Below, in pieces: positions 1 through 6,805 of a stretch of 6,805 nucleotides of DNA; positions within the stretch are counted from its first letter, which is position 1; each line of letters opens with the position of its first letter. Source of the DNA: Nitrospirota bacterium (GTDB taxonomy: Bacteria > Patescibacteriota > Gracilibacteria > UBA1369 > LOWO2-01-FULL-3); contig JAACEU010000025.1 in NCBI GenBank assembly GCA_011682355.1, positions 1-6,805 on the forward strand. Reading direction: 5' to 3'. Under the pieces are notes generated by a model. That model did no database searches, was not told the DNA's origin, and was given only the letters and a program-made list of their open reading frames with translations. Both the position numbers and the translations under genes were made by a program.

Positions 1-84
1 TAAACCTTTTACGAATTTAACTATATTCAAAAAAGGATAAGGATACCCTTCGGGTAGTTCAATTTTGATAAAATTGTTTCTCTA
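1..84. other. 3' flank of uvrA, no supportable gene
   Basis: This stretch follows the uvrA stop. On the minus strand uvrA ends in TGA followed at once by an in-frame TAG (82-84). The same frame then stays open to the window edge and reads RNNFIKIELPEGYPYPFLNI followed by eight more residues. It has no ATG, so I cannot call a gene, though the GYPYPFL segment looks protein-like. On the plus strand one frame is open from 2 to 37 and ends at TAA (38-40); it could be the tail of a converging gene, but 12 codons are not enough to judge. A small hairpin is listed separately. Confidence 0.5.
28..56 (-). terminator. Weak candidate terminator after uvrA
   Basis: Read on the minus strand, TACCC (52-56) and GGGTA (44-48) form a 5-bp stem with a GAA loop. 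A pyrimidine-rich stretch ending in six T residues (29-34) follows. The stem is short and the T-run starts about nine bases after it rather than directly, so this is not a textbook intrinsic terminator. It sits about 30 bases past the uvrA stop, where one would be expected, but the same bases also lie in an open minus-strand frame. Confidence 0.25.
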
Positions 85-2982
85 TCAGAGGATTTTTTTA
101 AGCCATTGCCCTGTATATGACTTAGAAATTTTTGTTATTTCTTCCGGTGTTCCAATCGCGATGATTTCACCTCCGTTATCCCCTCCTTCAGGTCCCAGGT
201 CGATAACGTGATCTACAGACTTGATTACATCCAAGTTGTGCTCAATCACAAGCACGGTATTGCCTTTCTCTACTAATTTCTGCAGTACATTTAGAAGCTT
301 TTTTACATCATCGAAGTGTAAACCCGTTGTGGGTTCGTCCAATACATATAGCGTTTTTCCCGTAGAACGCTTGGAAAGCTCTGTAGATAATTTGATACGT
401 TGCGCTTCACCTCCCGAAAGGGTTGTCGCCGGTTGTCCCAGATGAAGATATCCGAGCCCAACCTCACATAAAGTATTCAATTTTGTCTTAACCGCCGGAA
501 TCGCTTTAAAGAATTCCAATGCCTCTTCCACAGTCATCTCCAAGACTTCATGGATATTTTTGCCTCTATATCTCACCTCGAGAGCTTCCTCATTATACCT
601 TCTTCCCTTACAAACTTCGCAAGGGACATAAATGTCCGGCAAAAAGTGCATTTCAATTTTTTTGATTCCGTCTCCCGTGCACGCTTCACATCGCCCTCCT
701 TTTACATTGAATGAAAATCTACCCGCTTTGTAACCACGGGTTTTTGATTCGGGCGTCTGCGCGAAGAGATCTCTGATATCTGTAAAAACTCCTGTATATG
801 TAGCGGAATTTGATCTCGGAGTTCGTCCAATCGGAGATTGATCGATATTAATAATTTTATCCAAATGCTCAAGCCCTTTTATCTCCTCATGGGCTCCCGG
901 CATCGCTTTTGATTTATACAACTCTTTTGAGACAGCTTTTACCAAAATGTCATTTACCAATGTCGATTTTCCCGATCCCGAAACTCCTGTAACCCCGATG
1001 AATGTCCCCAATGGAAAATCAACATCAACTTTTTTCAAATTATGCTCTGCGGCTCCTATTATCGAAATTCTTTCCTTTTTACCTTTTCTACGTTCTTTCG
1101 GTACAGAAATTTCTGCTTTTCCAGATAAGTATTTTCCGGTTAATGAATTCTTATTTTTAATAATTTCTTCCGGTGTACCCGCCGCTACCACTTCCCCTCC
1201 GTGCTTTCCCGCCCCGGGCCCAATATCGAGTATATAGTCTGCGGCAAGCATAGTATCTGTATCATGTTCAACAACAATTACCGTATTTCCAATATCACGA
1301 AGAGAAAGAAGCGTTTTGATCAGTTTATCGTTGTCGCTTTGGTGCAAACCTATACTTGGTTCATCCAGTACATAAATAACGCCTGAGAGGCGCGATCCTA
1401 TCTGAGTTGCAAGCCTGATTCTTTGCGCCTCGCCTCCGGAGAGCGTATTGGCGGTCCTATCCAATGTCAGATATGAGATTCCTACGTTTTCCAGAAAGTT
1501 TAATCGATTGCTGACCTCTTGCAGGATTTGTTTGGCTATTTCATGTTTCATTTTGCTCAATTTGAGGTCTTGGAAGAGGTCTATAGCCTTTTTTATAGAT
1601 AATTCGGTCATATCGATAATCGACATATCATTTATTTTGACCGCTAAAATTTCTGCTTTTAGTTTTTTCCCCTTACATTTCGGACATTTCAGAATTCTCA
1701 TGAATCCTTCTATCTTTTTGTGTACATAATCTGAGTCCGTTTCAAGATATCTTCTTTCGAGATTTGGTATTACTCCTTCAAATTTAGTTTGGTATTCCCC
1801 TACAAATGATGACTTTTCAGGGTCTTTTACTCCGTTCCCAATCTGGACCGTGTATTTCTTTTCCGGATCTCCGTGTAGAATTTTTTCCAGGGCATCTTCC
1901 GGAAGCTTGTTGATCGGCGTGTTCATAGAAAATTTATTCTCTTTCGCCACGCTTTCAAGGATTCTGTTGTACCATGTGAGGTGTGAAGTTGTTGTAGACC
2001 AAGGCATTATCGCTCCTTCTGCCAGTGTGAGTTTCTTGTTTGGGATTACGAGATCCGGATCTATTTCCAGTTTGGTTCCGAGCCCATGACACTCTTCGCA
2101 GGCTCCGTGTGGATTGTTGAAAGAGAAGGAGCGTGGAGAAATTTCCGGCACGCTGATATGACACGTATTGCACGCAAAACGTTCCGAGAATATCTTCTCC
2201 TTGTTTGTGCCATGTTCTGCTATGATCATCAATCCTTCACCAAATTTAAGCGCGGTTTCGATAGAATCCGCAAGTCTTGTTCTGTCCGGATTTGGGATAT
2301 CAATTTCTTGTCCCGAGGAGAGTTTTTGTACTTTTTTCTTAAAGTCTTTAACGACCAGACGATCCACTACTATTTCGATGTTGTGTTTTTTGTTCTCGTC
2401 CAATTCCGGAACATCAATGATTGAATATATTTCTCCGTTTATCCTTACTCTTACAAATCCTTCTTTTTGGATCTTTTCGAGTGTTTTGAAATGCTGTCCT
2501 TTTCGCCCTCGTATCATTGGTGAAAGTATAAGGATTTTCTTTCCTTCCTTCATTTCCGCTACATCTTCGAGAATTTGTTGTGGCGTTTGCTTTTCGATAG
2601 GCTTGTGGCATTTCGGACAGTGAGGACTTCCAATTTTTGCGAATAATAATCTTAAATAATCATATATTTCCGTAACTGTTCCCACTGTTGATCTTGGATT
2701 TCTCAAAGCTGTTTTTTGGTCAATTGAAATTGCCGGTGATAGTCCTTCTATGTTTTCTACGTCAGGTTTTTCCATTAATTGGAGGAAGTTCCTGGCATAT
2801 GTAGAAAGACTCTCTACGTATCTTCTTTGTCCTTCTGCGTAGATCGTATCGAATGCCAGTGAGGACTTCCCTGATCCGGAAAGACCTGTAATTACGGTAA
2901 ATTTATTACGTGGAATATCCACGTTTATCCCTTTTAGGTTGTGGATTCTGGCCCCTGTAACTGTTATTTTGTCTGTTGACAT
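85..2982 (-). CDS. uvrA: UvrA, excinuclease ABC subunit A
   Basis: UvrA is the cytoplasmic damage-recognition ATPase of nucleotide excision repair; as a dimer it loads UvrB on damaged DNA. The 965-residue length is normal for the family. The first ATPase half has Walker [10 protein letters not shown] (33-41), signature LSGGEAQR (514-521) and Walker B VIYVLDEP (535-542). The second half has GVSGSGKST (666-674), LSGGEAQR (855-862) and LDEP around D882. Zinc-type cysteine pairs are C122/C125 with C433/C436, C271/C274 with C295/C298, and C765/C768 with C788/C791, so all three zinc modules seen in some UvrAs appear present; pairing is inferred. Residues about 130-250 correspond to the UvrB-binding region. 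The start [16 protein letters not shown] is the usual UvrA N-terminus and is chosen despite no Shine-Dalgarno. Stop is TGA backed by an in-frame TAG. A good promoter lies just upstream. Confidence 0.98.
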   Translation of the reverse strand: MSTDKITVTGARIHNLKGINVDIPRNKFTVITGLSGSGKSSLAFDTIYAEGQRRYVESLSTYARNFLQLMEKPDVENIEGLSPAISIDQKTALRNPRSTVGTVTEIYDYLRLLFAKIGSPHCPKCHKPIEKQTPQQILEDVAEMKEGKKILILSPMIRGRKGQHFKTLEKIQKEGFVRVRINGEIYSIIDVPELDENKKHNIEIVVDRLVVKDFKKKVQKLSSGQEIDIPNPDRTRLADSIETALKFGEGLMIIAEHGTNKEKIFSERFACNTCHISVPEISPRSFSFNNPHGACEECHGLGTKLEIDPDLVIPNKKLTLAEGAIMPWSTTTSHLTWYNRILESVAKENKFSMNTPINKLPEDALEKILHGDPEKKYTVQIGNGVKDPEKSSFVGEYQTKFEGVIPNLERRYLETDSDYVHKKIEGFMRILKCPKCKGKKLKAEILAVKINDMSIIDMTELSIKKAIDLFQDLKLSKMKHEIAKQILQEVSNRLNFLENVGISYLTLDRTANTLSGGEAQRIRLATQIGSRLSGVIYVLDEPSIGLHQSDNDKLIKTLLSLRDIGNTVIVVEHDTDTMLAADYILDIGPGAGKHGGEVVAAGTPEEIIKNKNSLTGKYLSGKAEISVPKERRKGKKERISIIGAAEHNLKKVDVDFPLGTFIGVTGVSGSGKSTLVNDILVKAVSKELYKSKAMPGAHEEIKGLEHLDKIINIDQSPIGRTPRSNSATYTGVFTDIRDLFAQTPESKTRGYKAGRFSFNVKGGRCEACTGDGIKKIEMHFLPDIYVPCEVCKGRRYNEEALEVRYRGKNIHEVLEMTVEEALEFFKAIPAVKTKLNTLCEVGLGYLHLGQPATTLSGGEAQRIKLSTELSKRSTGKTLYVLDEPTTGLHFDDVKKLLNVLQKLVEKGNTVLVIEHNLDVIKSVDHVIDLGPEGGDNGGEIIAIGTPEEITKISKSYTGQWLKKIL

Positions 2983-2987
2983 ATTTT

Positions 2988-3004
2988 GAGCACAAATTAA
3001 GCTC
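2988..3004. promoter_or_regulatory. Small palindrome in uvrA leader
   Basis: GAGC (2988-2991) and GCTC (3001-3004) form a perfect 4-bp inverted repeat with a 9-base spacer, between the predicted uvrA transcription start and the ATG. Its position would suit a repressor operator for a damage-inducible gene. The arms are short and do not match the E. coli (CTG-N10-CAG) or Gram-positive (GAAC-N4-GTTC) LexA boxes, so chance is a real alternative. Confidence 0.2.
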
Positions 3005-3019
3005 TACATGCAAGTGGAG

Positions 3020-3048
3020 ATTTTAGCATGAGAATCCTGGTTGTGCAA
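3020..3048 (-). promoter_or_regulatory. Predicted sigma-70-type promoter of uvrA
   Basis: Minus-strand -35 TTGCAC (3043-3048) and -10 TAAAAT (3020-3025) are separated by exactly 17 bp, and a TGC directly precedes the -10, as in extended -10 promoters. Transcription would start near 3013, giving a leader of about 30 nt before the uvrA ATG. The -35 lies only three bases past the prsW stop codon, so the promoter fills the 69-bp gap between the genes. Read by eye from consensus; not experimentally supported. Confidence 0.6.
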
Positions 3049-3051
3049 GCA

Positions 3052-3957
3052 TTAAACTTCTTCTTTTTTTATACTCTTTCTTTCGAAATAGACCCCGGTT
3101 CTTGGGTGAGGATGGTTTCTGACGTATGCAAGGACTTTGCCGTATTCTTTGTGATTTTCCTTCTTTTTGAATAGGTAATCCAGCGTTTTGTAACCGGCAA
3201 ATAGGAATGGAACTATTAGGAAATTGAGGTCCATTTCGAGGATGATGTTGAAGATGGCGTGAAGTCCTATCGAAATTAACAGTCCTTCCAAGATGACTTC
3301 TTTATAGAAGATTCCTTCTTTTTTGAAATTGAAGATGTTGTGGATTTTTTGCACCCATTGTTTTCTTTTTGCTTTCAGCTCTTCTTGTAAAATGGGTTTT
3401 GCGAAGTGGGCCATCCCGTAGTAATAACCTAGAATTCCGGAAAACATCAGATGTGCGAATGTTGAGAATGTTGATCTGAACAAGAACGGCAATAGCAGAT
3501 TTGAGGTGCCTTGGCTGATCCAGATATTATAGAAATATAGGATGTTCTCTACGAACGAGAATCCAAGCGCCGCAATAATGAAAAATTCAATTGCATCGTC
3601 AACATTCTTGATTTCGTCATCATCTGTGACCTTTACCGATAGCATTTTCATAATTTCCTCAATGATTCCCACAAACATAAACGTAATAATCACGCTTAAA
3701 GGGACAATCATAAGATTTGAGAATCCTATCAGGTCGTTTTGATAATAATCGGCCAATTTGAATGCGTTTATCCATGGAAAAAATTGCCATAAAAACTTGT
3801 AGAAAAGTATCGGGAAAACGGCTAATGCACCGACTACGAAGGTCAAAACCTCTATATTTCGCTTTTCCGGGTGTTTTTTATAGTAAATATATCCCCAAAT
3901 CAATACGGGTACACATGCAAGTAATATCGATATGATTATCTGAATAGAGTGATTCAT
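3052..3957 (-). CDS. prsW: PrsW-family intramembrane metalloprotease
   Basis: This 301-residue protein is a polytopic membrane protein with the hallmark motifs of the PrsW family (relatives of the CPBP/CAAX proteases): EEIMK (E100, E101, K104), GFSFVENILY (E137), FAHLMFSG (H169) and GLHAIFN (H233, N237). These residues would form the metal site inside the membrane, and all are present. Hydrophobic segments lie near 5-25, 37-56, 82-99, 122-147, 154-180, 221-241 and 244-263. A basic loop (about 184-218) and a charged tail (264-301) are probably cytosolic. In Bacillus subtilis PrsW makes the first cut in the anti-sigma factor RsiW; no anti-sigma or sigma gene is seen here, so the substrate is unknown. 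The ATG at 3957 is chosen because the nearest upstream in-frame ATG runs into TGA after three codons. It sits between recF and uvrA with its own promoter. Confidence 0.85.
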   Translation of the reverse strand: MNHSIQIIISILLACVPVLIWGYIYYKKHPEKRNIEVLTFVVGALAVFPILFYKFLWQFFPWINAFKLADYYQNDLIGFSNLMIVPLSVIITFMFVGIIEEIMKMLSVKVTDDDEIKNVDDAIEFFIIAALGFSFVENILYFYNIWISQGTSNLLLPFLFRSTFSTFAHLMFSGILGYYYGMAHFAKPILQEELKAKRKQWVQKIHNIFNFKKEGIFYKEVILEGLLISIGLHAIFNIILEMDLNFLIVPFLFAGYKTLDYLFKKKENHKEYGKVLAYVRNHPHPRTGVYFERKSIKKEEV

Positions 3958-3988
3958 TTCTTTTTATTTTCATTTTTGCATTCATGTT

Positions 3989-4017
3989 ATTATACCACGT
4001 TTACCCTATTTTGACAA
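3989..4017 (-). promoter_or_regulatory. Predicted prsW promoter, partly inside recF
   Basis: Minus-strand -35 TTGTCA (4012-4017, five of six consensus bases) and a perfect -10 TATAAT (3989-3994) are separated by 17 bp. The -35 and part of the spacer are the last codons of recF (reading FVKIG-stop), and the -10 sits just past the recF stop. The expected transcription start is near 3982, giving a leader of about 25 nt. This is the best consensus match in the window. Confidence 0.7.
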
Positions 4018-5092
4018 ACCGTAAGTTTTCGCCTTCTTTATCAAGCTTTTCGAAGCTTTTCCGGTCTGTCGTAGTTATAATTGTCTGGCAATCTTTTATT
4101 GATTTCAGGAGGTGTTCTCCCCTTTTCCGGTCTAATTCTGAGAATACATCGTCCAGTAGGAGAATCGGATTTCTGCCTGTTTTTTCTTTGATGAATTTGA
4201 TTTCCGCGAGTTTGATGGCAAGCAGGAGTGTGCGGAATTCTCCCCTTGATGCTGAAGAAAGGATTTCTTTGTTGTCTATGAAGAATTTGAGGTCGTCGCG
4301 GTGTGGCCCAAGTGTGGTTTTTGCTTCGCGTATGTCTCGATTGCGTCTTACTATCAATTCCGCCTCATATTCGCCTTTTATTGTGTGATATTTAATTTCT
4401 ACTTTTTCTTTACCACTAGAAATTGATTGATAGATCTTTTCCAGATTTTTATTTAGGAATTGTGTGAATTCAACTCGTTTTTTAATAATCATACTACCAA
4501 ATTCCATTATTTCTGTGTCCCATGCATTTAAATCCTTTTCGAGGTTGTCCATTGGTTTGTTGGTAAATTTCGCCTCGCGGATTGCGTGAAGGAGTGCGTT
4601 TCTTTGCTTTAGCGTTTTTTTGTATTTACTTAATGCTTCCAGGTACTTTTTGTCTACCTGGGAAAGTAATATGTTTAGATATTTTCTTCGGTATGACGGG
4701 CTCAGATAGAGCATGTTTAGGTCTTCCGGATGGAATAGCACTGTGATCAAATTCCCGATGTATTCACTGTTTTTCATGCTGACATCGTTTTTTTTGAACC
4801 CTTTCTGTTTACGTGGATAGTTTGAATAAAAGACCTCCAGACTTGTCTCTTCCCCATCTATTTCTGTTTTGCATTTGCATCTCATGTATTCAAATTTCCA
4901 TTCGATTAAGTCATCTTGGAGAATTGTGCGAAATGATTTCCCTAAACTAAGCACATATATGGCCTCCAGAAAATTCGTTTTACCTTTTCCATTCGGTCCT
5001 ACGAGGATCGTTATTTTTTTGTCTTCCGGAAATTCGTACTCATGACGATTGTAGTTCCGAAAGTTTTCTAGTTGAAGTTTTCGTAGTTTCAT
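4001..5092 (-). CDS. recF: RecF, DNA repair and recombination ATPase
   Basis: RecF is an SMC-like cytoplasmic ATPase that binds gapped DNA and, with RecO and RecR, helps load RecA. The 363-residue length is typical. The N-terminus MKLRKLQLENFRNY is the family's usual opening. Walker A is GPNGKGKT (32-39), the signature region is SASRGEFRTLLLA (about 279-291), and Walker B with D-loop is ILLLDDVFSELD (about 311-322). The middle, about 130-250, is charged and helical, as expected for the arm. RecF often lies beside dnaA-dnaN-gyrB, but here it is divergent from thrS with 46 bp between starts and is followed 43 bp later by prsW. No Shine-Dalgarno precedes the ATG. A CPR genome carrying RecF would be of some note, since many members have reduced repair sets; that is recalled knowledge and not shown here. 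Confidence 0.96.
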   Translation of the reverse strand: MKLRKLQLENFRNYNRHEYEFPEDKKITILVGPNGKGKTNFLEAIYVLSLGKSFRTILQDDLIEWKFEYMRCKCKTEIDGEETSLEVFYSNYPRKQKGFKKNDVSMKNSEYIGNLITVLFHPEDLNMLYLSPSYRRKYLNILLSQVDKKYLEALSKYKKTLKQRNALLHAIREAKFTNKPMDNLEKDLNAWDTEIMEFGSMIIKKRVEFTQFLNKNLEKIYQSISSGKEKVEIKYHTIKGEYEAELIVRRNRDIREAKTTLGPHRDDLKFFIDNKEILSSASRGEFRTLLLAIKLAEIKFIKEKTGRNPILLLDDVFSELDRKRGEHLLKSIKDCQTIITTTDRKSFEKLDKEGENLRFVKIG

Positions 5093-5100
5093 CTTATTCT
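5072..5100 (+). promoter_or_regulatory. Candidate thrS promoter overlapping the recF start
   Basis: Plus-strand TTGAAG (5072-5077) and TATTCT (5095-5100) each match four of six consensus bases and are 17 bp apart. The -35 lies inside the first codons of recF. The expected start is near 5107, giving a leader of about 32 nt, too short for a T-box or a structured leader. The region is AT-rich, so a match of this quality could be chance. Confidence 0.35.
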
Positions 5101-5117
5101 TATTTTACTCGATATTT

Positions 5118-5145
5118 GTTATTAATCTAATCGAAATTATGTCAA
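5118..5145 (-). promoter_or_regulatory. Predicted recF promoter overlapping the thrS start
   Basis: Minus-strand -35 TTGACA (5140-5145, perfect) is followed after 16 bp by AATAAC (5118-5123, four of six -10 bases). The -35 overlaps the thrS start codon (5139-5141) on the opposite strand. Transcription would start near 5111, giving a leader of about 18 nt. The weak -10 lowers confidence. A better-matching TAAAAT lies nearer to the ATG but has no well-placed -35. Confidence 0.4.
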
Positions 5146-6805
5146 AATCTAAAGTCGATCTCGATGCAATGCGCCATTCCTGTTCTCATGTCCTCGCACA
5201 GGCTGTTTTGCAAATGTTTCCGGAGGCAAAACTGGGTATCGGGCCAACGATTGATGATGGTTATTATTATGATTTTGATCTCCCAAGGACTTTGATCCCG
5301 GAGGATTTGTCTATTATTGAGAAGAAAATGAAGCAGATTATTAAGCAAAATCAAACTTTTGAAAAAAGAGCAGAGTCCGGGAAAAAGGCAATTGAGTTTT
5401 TGAAGAAAACCAAACAGAAGTACAAGGTTGAGTTGGTAGAGGGATTTGTGAAAGAAGGTGAAGAGATTACTTTTTATGAAAACATTCTTCCGCAGGGAAA
5501 TAAGACGATGTTTGTGGATCTCTGCGAGGGACCTCATGTGGAAAGGACAGGGCAAATTGGACCGTTTAAATTGCTGAAAATTGCGGGAGCTTATTGGAGG
5601 GGTGATGAGAAAAACCCTATGTTACAGCGGATTTATGGAACTTGCTGGGACAGCCGCGAGGAATTGGATGCGTATTTGAAGATGTTGGAGGAGGCGAAAA
5701 AGCGTGATCATCGTAAGCTTGGGAAAGAGTTGGAGCTGTTTACTTTTGATGATGAGATTGGGGCGGGATTGCCGCTTTGGCTGCCAAAGGGTGCTGTGAT
5801 TGTGGAGATTTTGGAGAATTTGGCAAAGAAAAAGGAGGCGGAGCAGGATTATCAACGTGTTAGAACACCACATATCGCAAAAGAGCAGTTGTATCTGACT
5901 TCAGGGCATCTGCCTTATTACAAAGAGCACATGTATCCACCTATGGAGCTTGATAATGAGAAATATTATTTGAAAGCGATGAATTGTCCTCATCATCACA
6001 AGATTTTTGCCACAAGACCAAGAAGTTATCGTGAGTTGCCTTTGAGACTTGCTGAATATGGACATTGTTATAGATTTGAGGATTCCGGAGCTTTATTTGG
6101 ACTTATGAGAGTTCGTTCTCTTTGCATGAATGACGCACATATTTACTGTACCGAAGAGCAGTTTGAGGATGAATTTAAGAAAGTTATTGATCTATATCTC
6201 TACTATTTTGATCTGTTTGGAATTGAGAAATATGAAATGCGATTTTCGAAGCATCACAAAGATGGGCTTGGGAAAAAGTATGTGGACAATGAGAAGTTGT
6301 GGTTGAAAACCGAGAATTTGGTGAGGAAAGTTATGGATAATGGAAAAATTAATTATGTTGAAGCTGAGGATGAGGCGGCTTTTTATGGGCCGAAGATTGA
6401 TGTCCAGGTTTGGTCCGCTATTGGAAAAGAATTTACTTTGGCTACAAATCAATTGGATTTTGCGATTCCCGAAAGGTTTGGTCTTAAATTTACCGATAAG
6501 GACGGGAAGGAAAAGACGCCACTCTGCATTCATAGAGCACCTCTGAGCACTCATGAAAGGCTTATTGGATTCTTGATTGAGCATTATGCGGGAGCATTCC
6601 CTGTGTGGCTTGCGCCTGTGCAAGCTTTGGTGATTCCGGTTTCTGAGAAGTTTAATAAATATGCGGAGAAAGTGTTCGCAGAATTGCGTGCGGCTGGTAT
6701 TCGTGTTGAGACAGATGAATCTGATTTCCAATTGGGGAAGAAAATCCGAAACGCTGAAATGCAGAAGGTTCCATACATGCTGGTAGTTGGCGAAAAAGAA
6801 GAGAA
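5139..6805 (+). CDS. thrS: Threonyl-tRNA synthetase, partial at 3' end
   Basis: ThrRS charges tRNA-Thr with threonine and clears mischarged Ser-tRNA-Thr. The frame is open for 555 codons and leaves the window near VPYMLVVGEKEE, so roughly 35-45 C-terminal residues are missing by analogy with E. coli. The N-terminal TGS domain is absent: the protein starts directly at the editing domain, with H13xxxH17 and C129xxxH133 intact. The catalytic core keeps the zinc ligands C283, H334 and H465, the motif 2 arginine R312, and Y416/K419 in AFYGPKI. The anticodon-binding domain begins near residue 490. The start at 5139 is the only good one; the frame has a TGA at 5073-5075 and no ATG, GTG or TTG between. 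No Shine-Dalgarno is present. The motif 3 region reads LSTHERLIG where E. coli has LGSMERFIG. The gene is divergent from recF. Confidence 0.97.
   Translation, partial: MSKSKVDLDAMRHSCSHVLAQAVLQMFPEAKLGIGPTIDDGYYYDFDLPRTLIPEDLSIIEKKMKQIIKQNQTFEKRAESGKKAIEFLKKTKQKYKVELVEGFVKEGEEITFYENILPQGNKTMFVDLCEGPHVERTGQIGPFKLLKIAGAYWRGDEKNPMLQRIYGTCWDSREELDAYLKMLEEAKKRDHRKLGKELELFTFDDEIGAGLPLWLPKGAVIVEILENLAKKKEAEQDYQRVRTPHIAKEQLYLTSGHLPYYKEHMYPPMELDNEKYYLKAMNCPHHHKIFATRPRSYRELPLRLAEYGHCYRFEDSGALFGLMRVRSLCMNDAHIYCTEEQFEDEFKKVIDLYLYYFDLFGIEKYEMRFSKHHKDGLGKKYVDNEKLWLKTENLVRKVMDNGKINYVEAEDEAAFYGPKIDVQVWSAIGKEFTLATNQLDFAIPERFGLKFTDKDGKEKTPLCIHRAPLSTHERLIGFLIEHYAGAFPVWLAPVQALVIPVSEKFNKYAEKVFAELRAAGIRVETDESDFQLGKKIRNAEMQKVPYMLVVGEKEE

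Noticed and set aside
2168..2623. Plus-strand open frame of 151 codons inside uvrA, and other shorter plus-strand frames between 221 and 2424
   Set aside because: They lie antisense to a clearly conserved uvrA, have low-complexity Ser/Phe/Ile-rich translations and match no family I know. They are shadows.
5121..5131. ATTA-ATC-TAAT palindrome between recF and thrS
   Set aside because: The arms are only four A/T bases in an AT-rich gap and do not extend further, so chance is the simplest explanation.
5093..5138. T-box or other riboswitch for thrS
   Set aside because: Only 46 bp separate thrS from recF, and the predicted leader is about 32 nt, far too short for such elements.
121..6640. Repeated TTCCGG/CCGGAA hexamers, about 16 TTCCGG on the plus strand by eye, considered as an uptake-sequence-like signal
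   Set aside because: Most copies encode a Pro-Glu pair written CCG GAA in the minus-strand genes, and others are Ser-Gly or Asp-Arg-Lys codons. Codon preference explains them well enough. A genome-wide hexamer count compared in coding and non-coding DNA would decide.
5142..6778. Several minus-strand open frames opposite thrS (for example 5142-5555, 5622-5873 and 6192-6731)
   Set aside because: They are antisense to thrS, whose reading frame is unbroken and conserved throughout. Their translations are rich in Leu, His and Asn without motifs.
85..6805. Reassigned UGA codon, as in Gracilibacteria (glycine) or Mycoplasma (tryptophan)
   Set aside because: No in-frame TGA occurs in about 2,180 codons of the four genes, and tryptophan is written TGG and glycine GGN throughout.

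Overview
The window holds four conserved bacterial genes. Three lie on the minus strand: uvrA, a prsW-type membrane protease and recF. The fourth, thrS, is on the plus strand and runs off the right edge. No mobile elements, tRNA/rRNA genes, CRISPR arrays or integration signs are visible. The DNA is moderately AT-rich (about 40% GC by eye) and tightly packed, with gaps of 69, 43 and 46 bp. The ThrRS starts directly at its editing domain with no TGS domain. Together with the compact layout and lack of Shine-Dalgarno sequences, this points to a small-genome lineage, most likely a Candidate Phyla Radiation (Patescibacteria) type organism. That assignment is inference; no marker here proves it. The standard code fits: no in-frame UGA occurs in any of the four genes.

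Layout: 1-84 is the 3' flank of uvrA, with a small hairpin and a short open stretch but no supportable gene. 85-2982 (-) is uvrA, complete, with all zinc and ATPase motifs. 2983-3051 contains a well-formed uvrA promoter and a small palindrome. 3052-3957 (-) is a PrsW-family intramembrane metalloprotease with its metal-site residues intact. 3958-4000 carries its -10 box, while the -35 box lies inside the last codons of recF. 4001-5092 (-) is a complete recF. 5093-5138 is a divergent intergenic space in which the recF and thrS promoters appear to interlock. 5139-6805 (+) is thrS, 555 codons visible and lacking only the end of the anticodon-binding domain.

Functionally, uvrA (nucleotide excision repair damage recognition) and recF (loading of RecA at gaps) are both DNA-repair genes, with a membrane protease between them. 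Each gene has a plausible sigma-70-type promoter of its own giving a short leader of about 18-35 nt, and none has a Shine-Dalgarno motif. The window therefore looks like four closely spaced but separately promoted units, although readthrough recF-prsW-uvrA is possible because no terminator is seen between them. I see no convincing undescribed system. The points most worth a second look are the interlocked promoters, the promoter embedded in recF, the SD-less starts, the TGS-less ThrRS and the PrsW between two repair genes.
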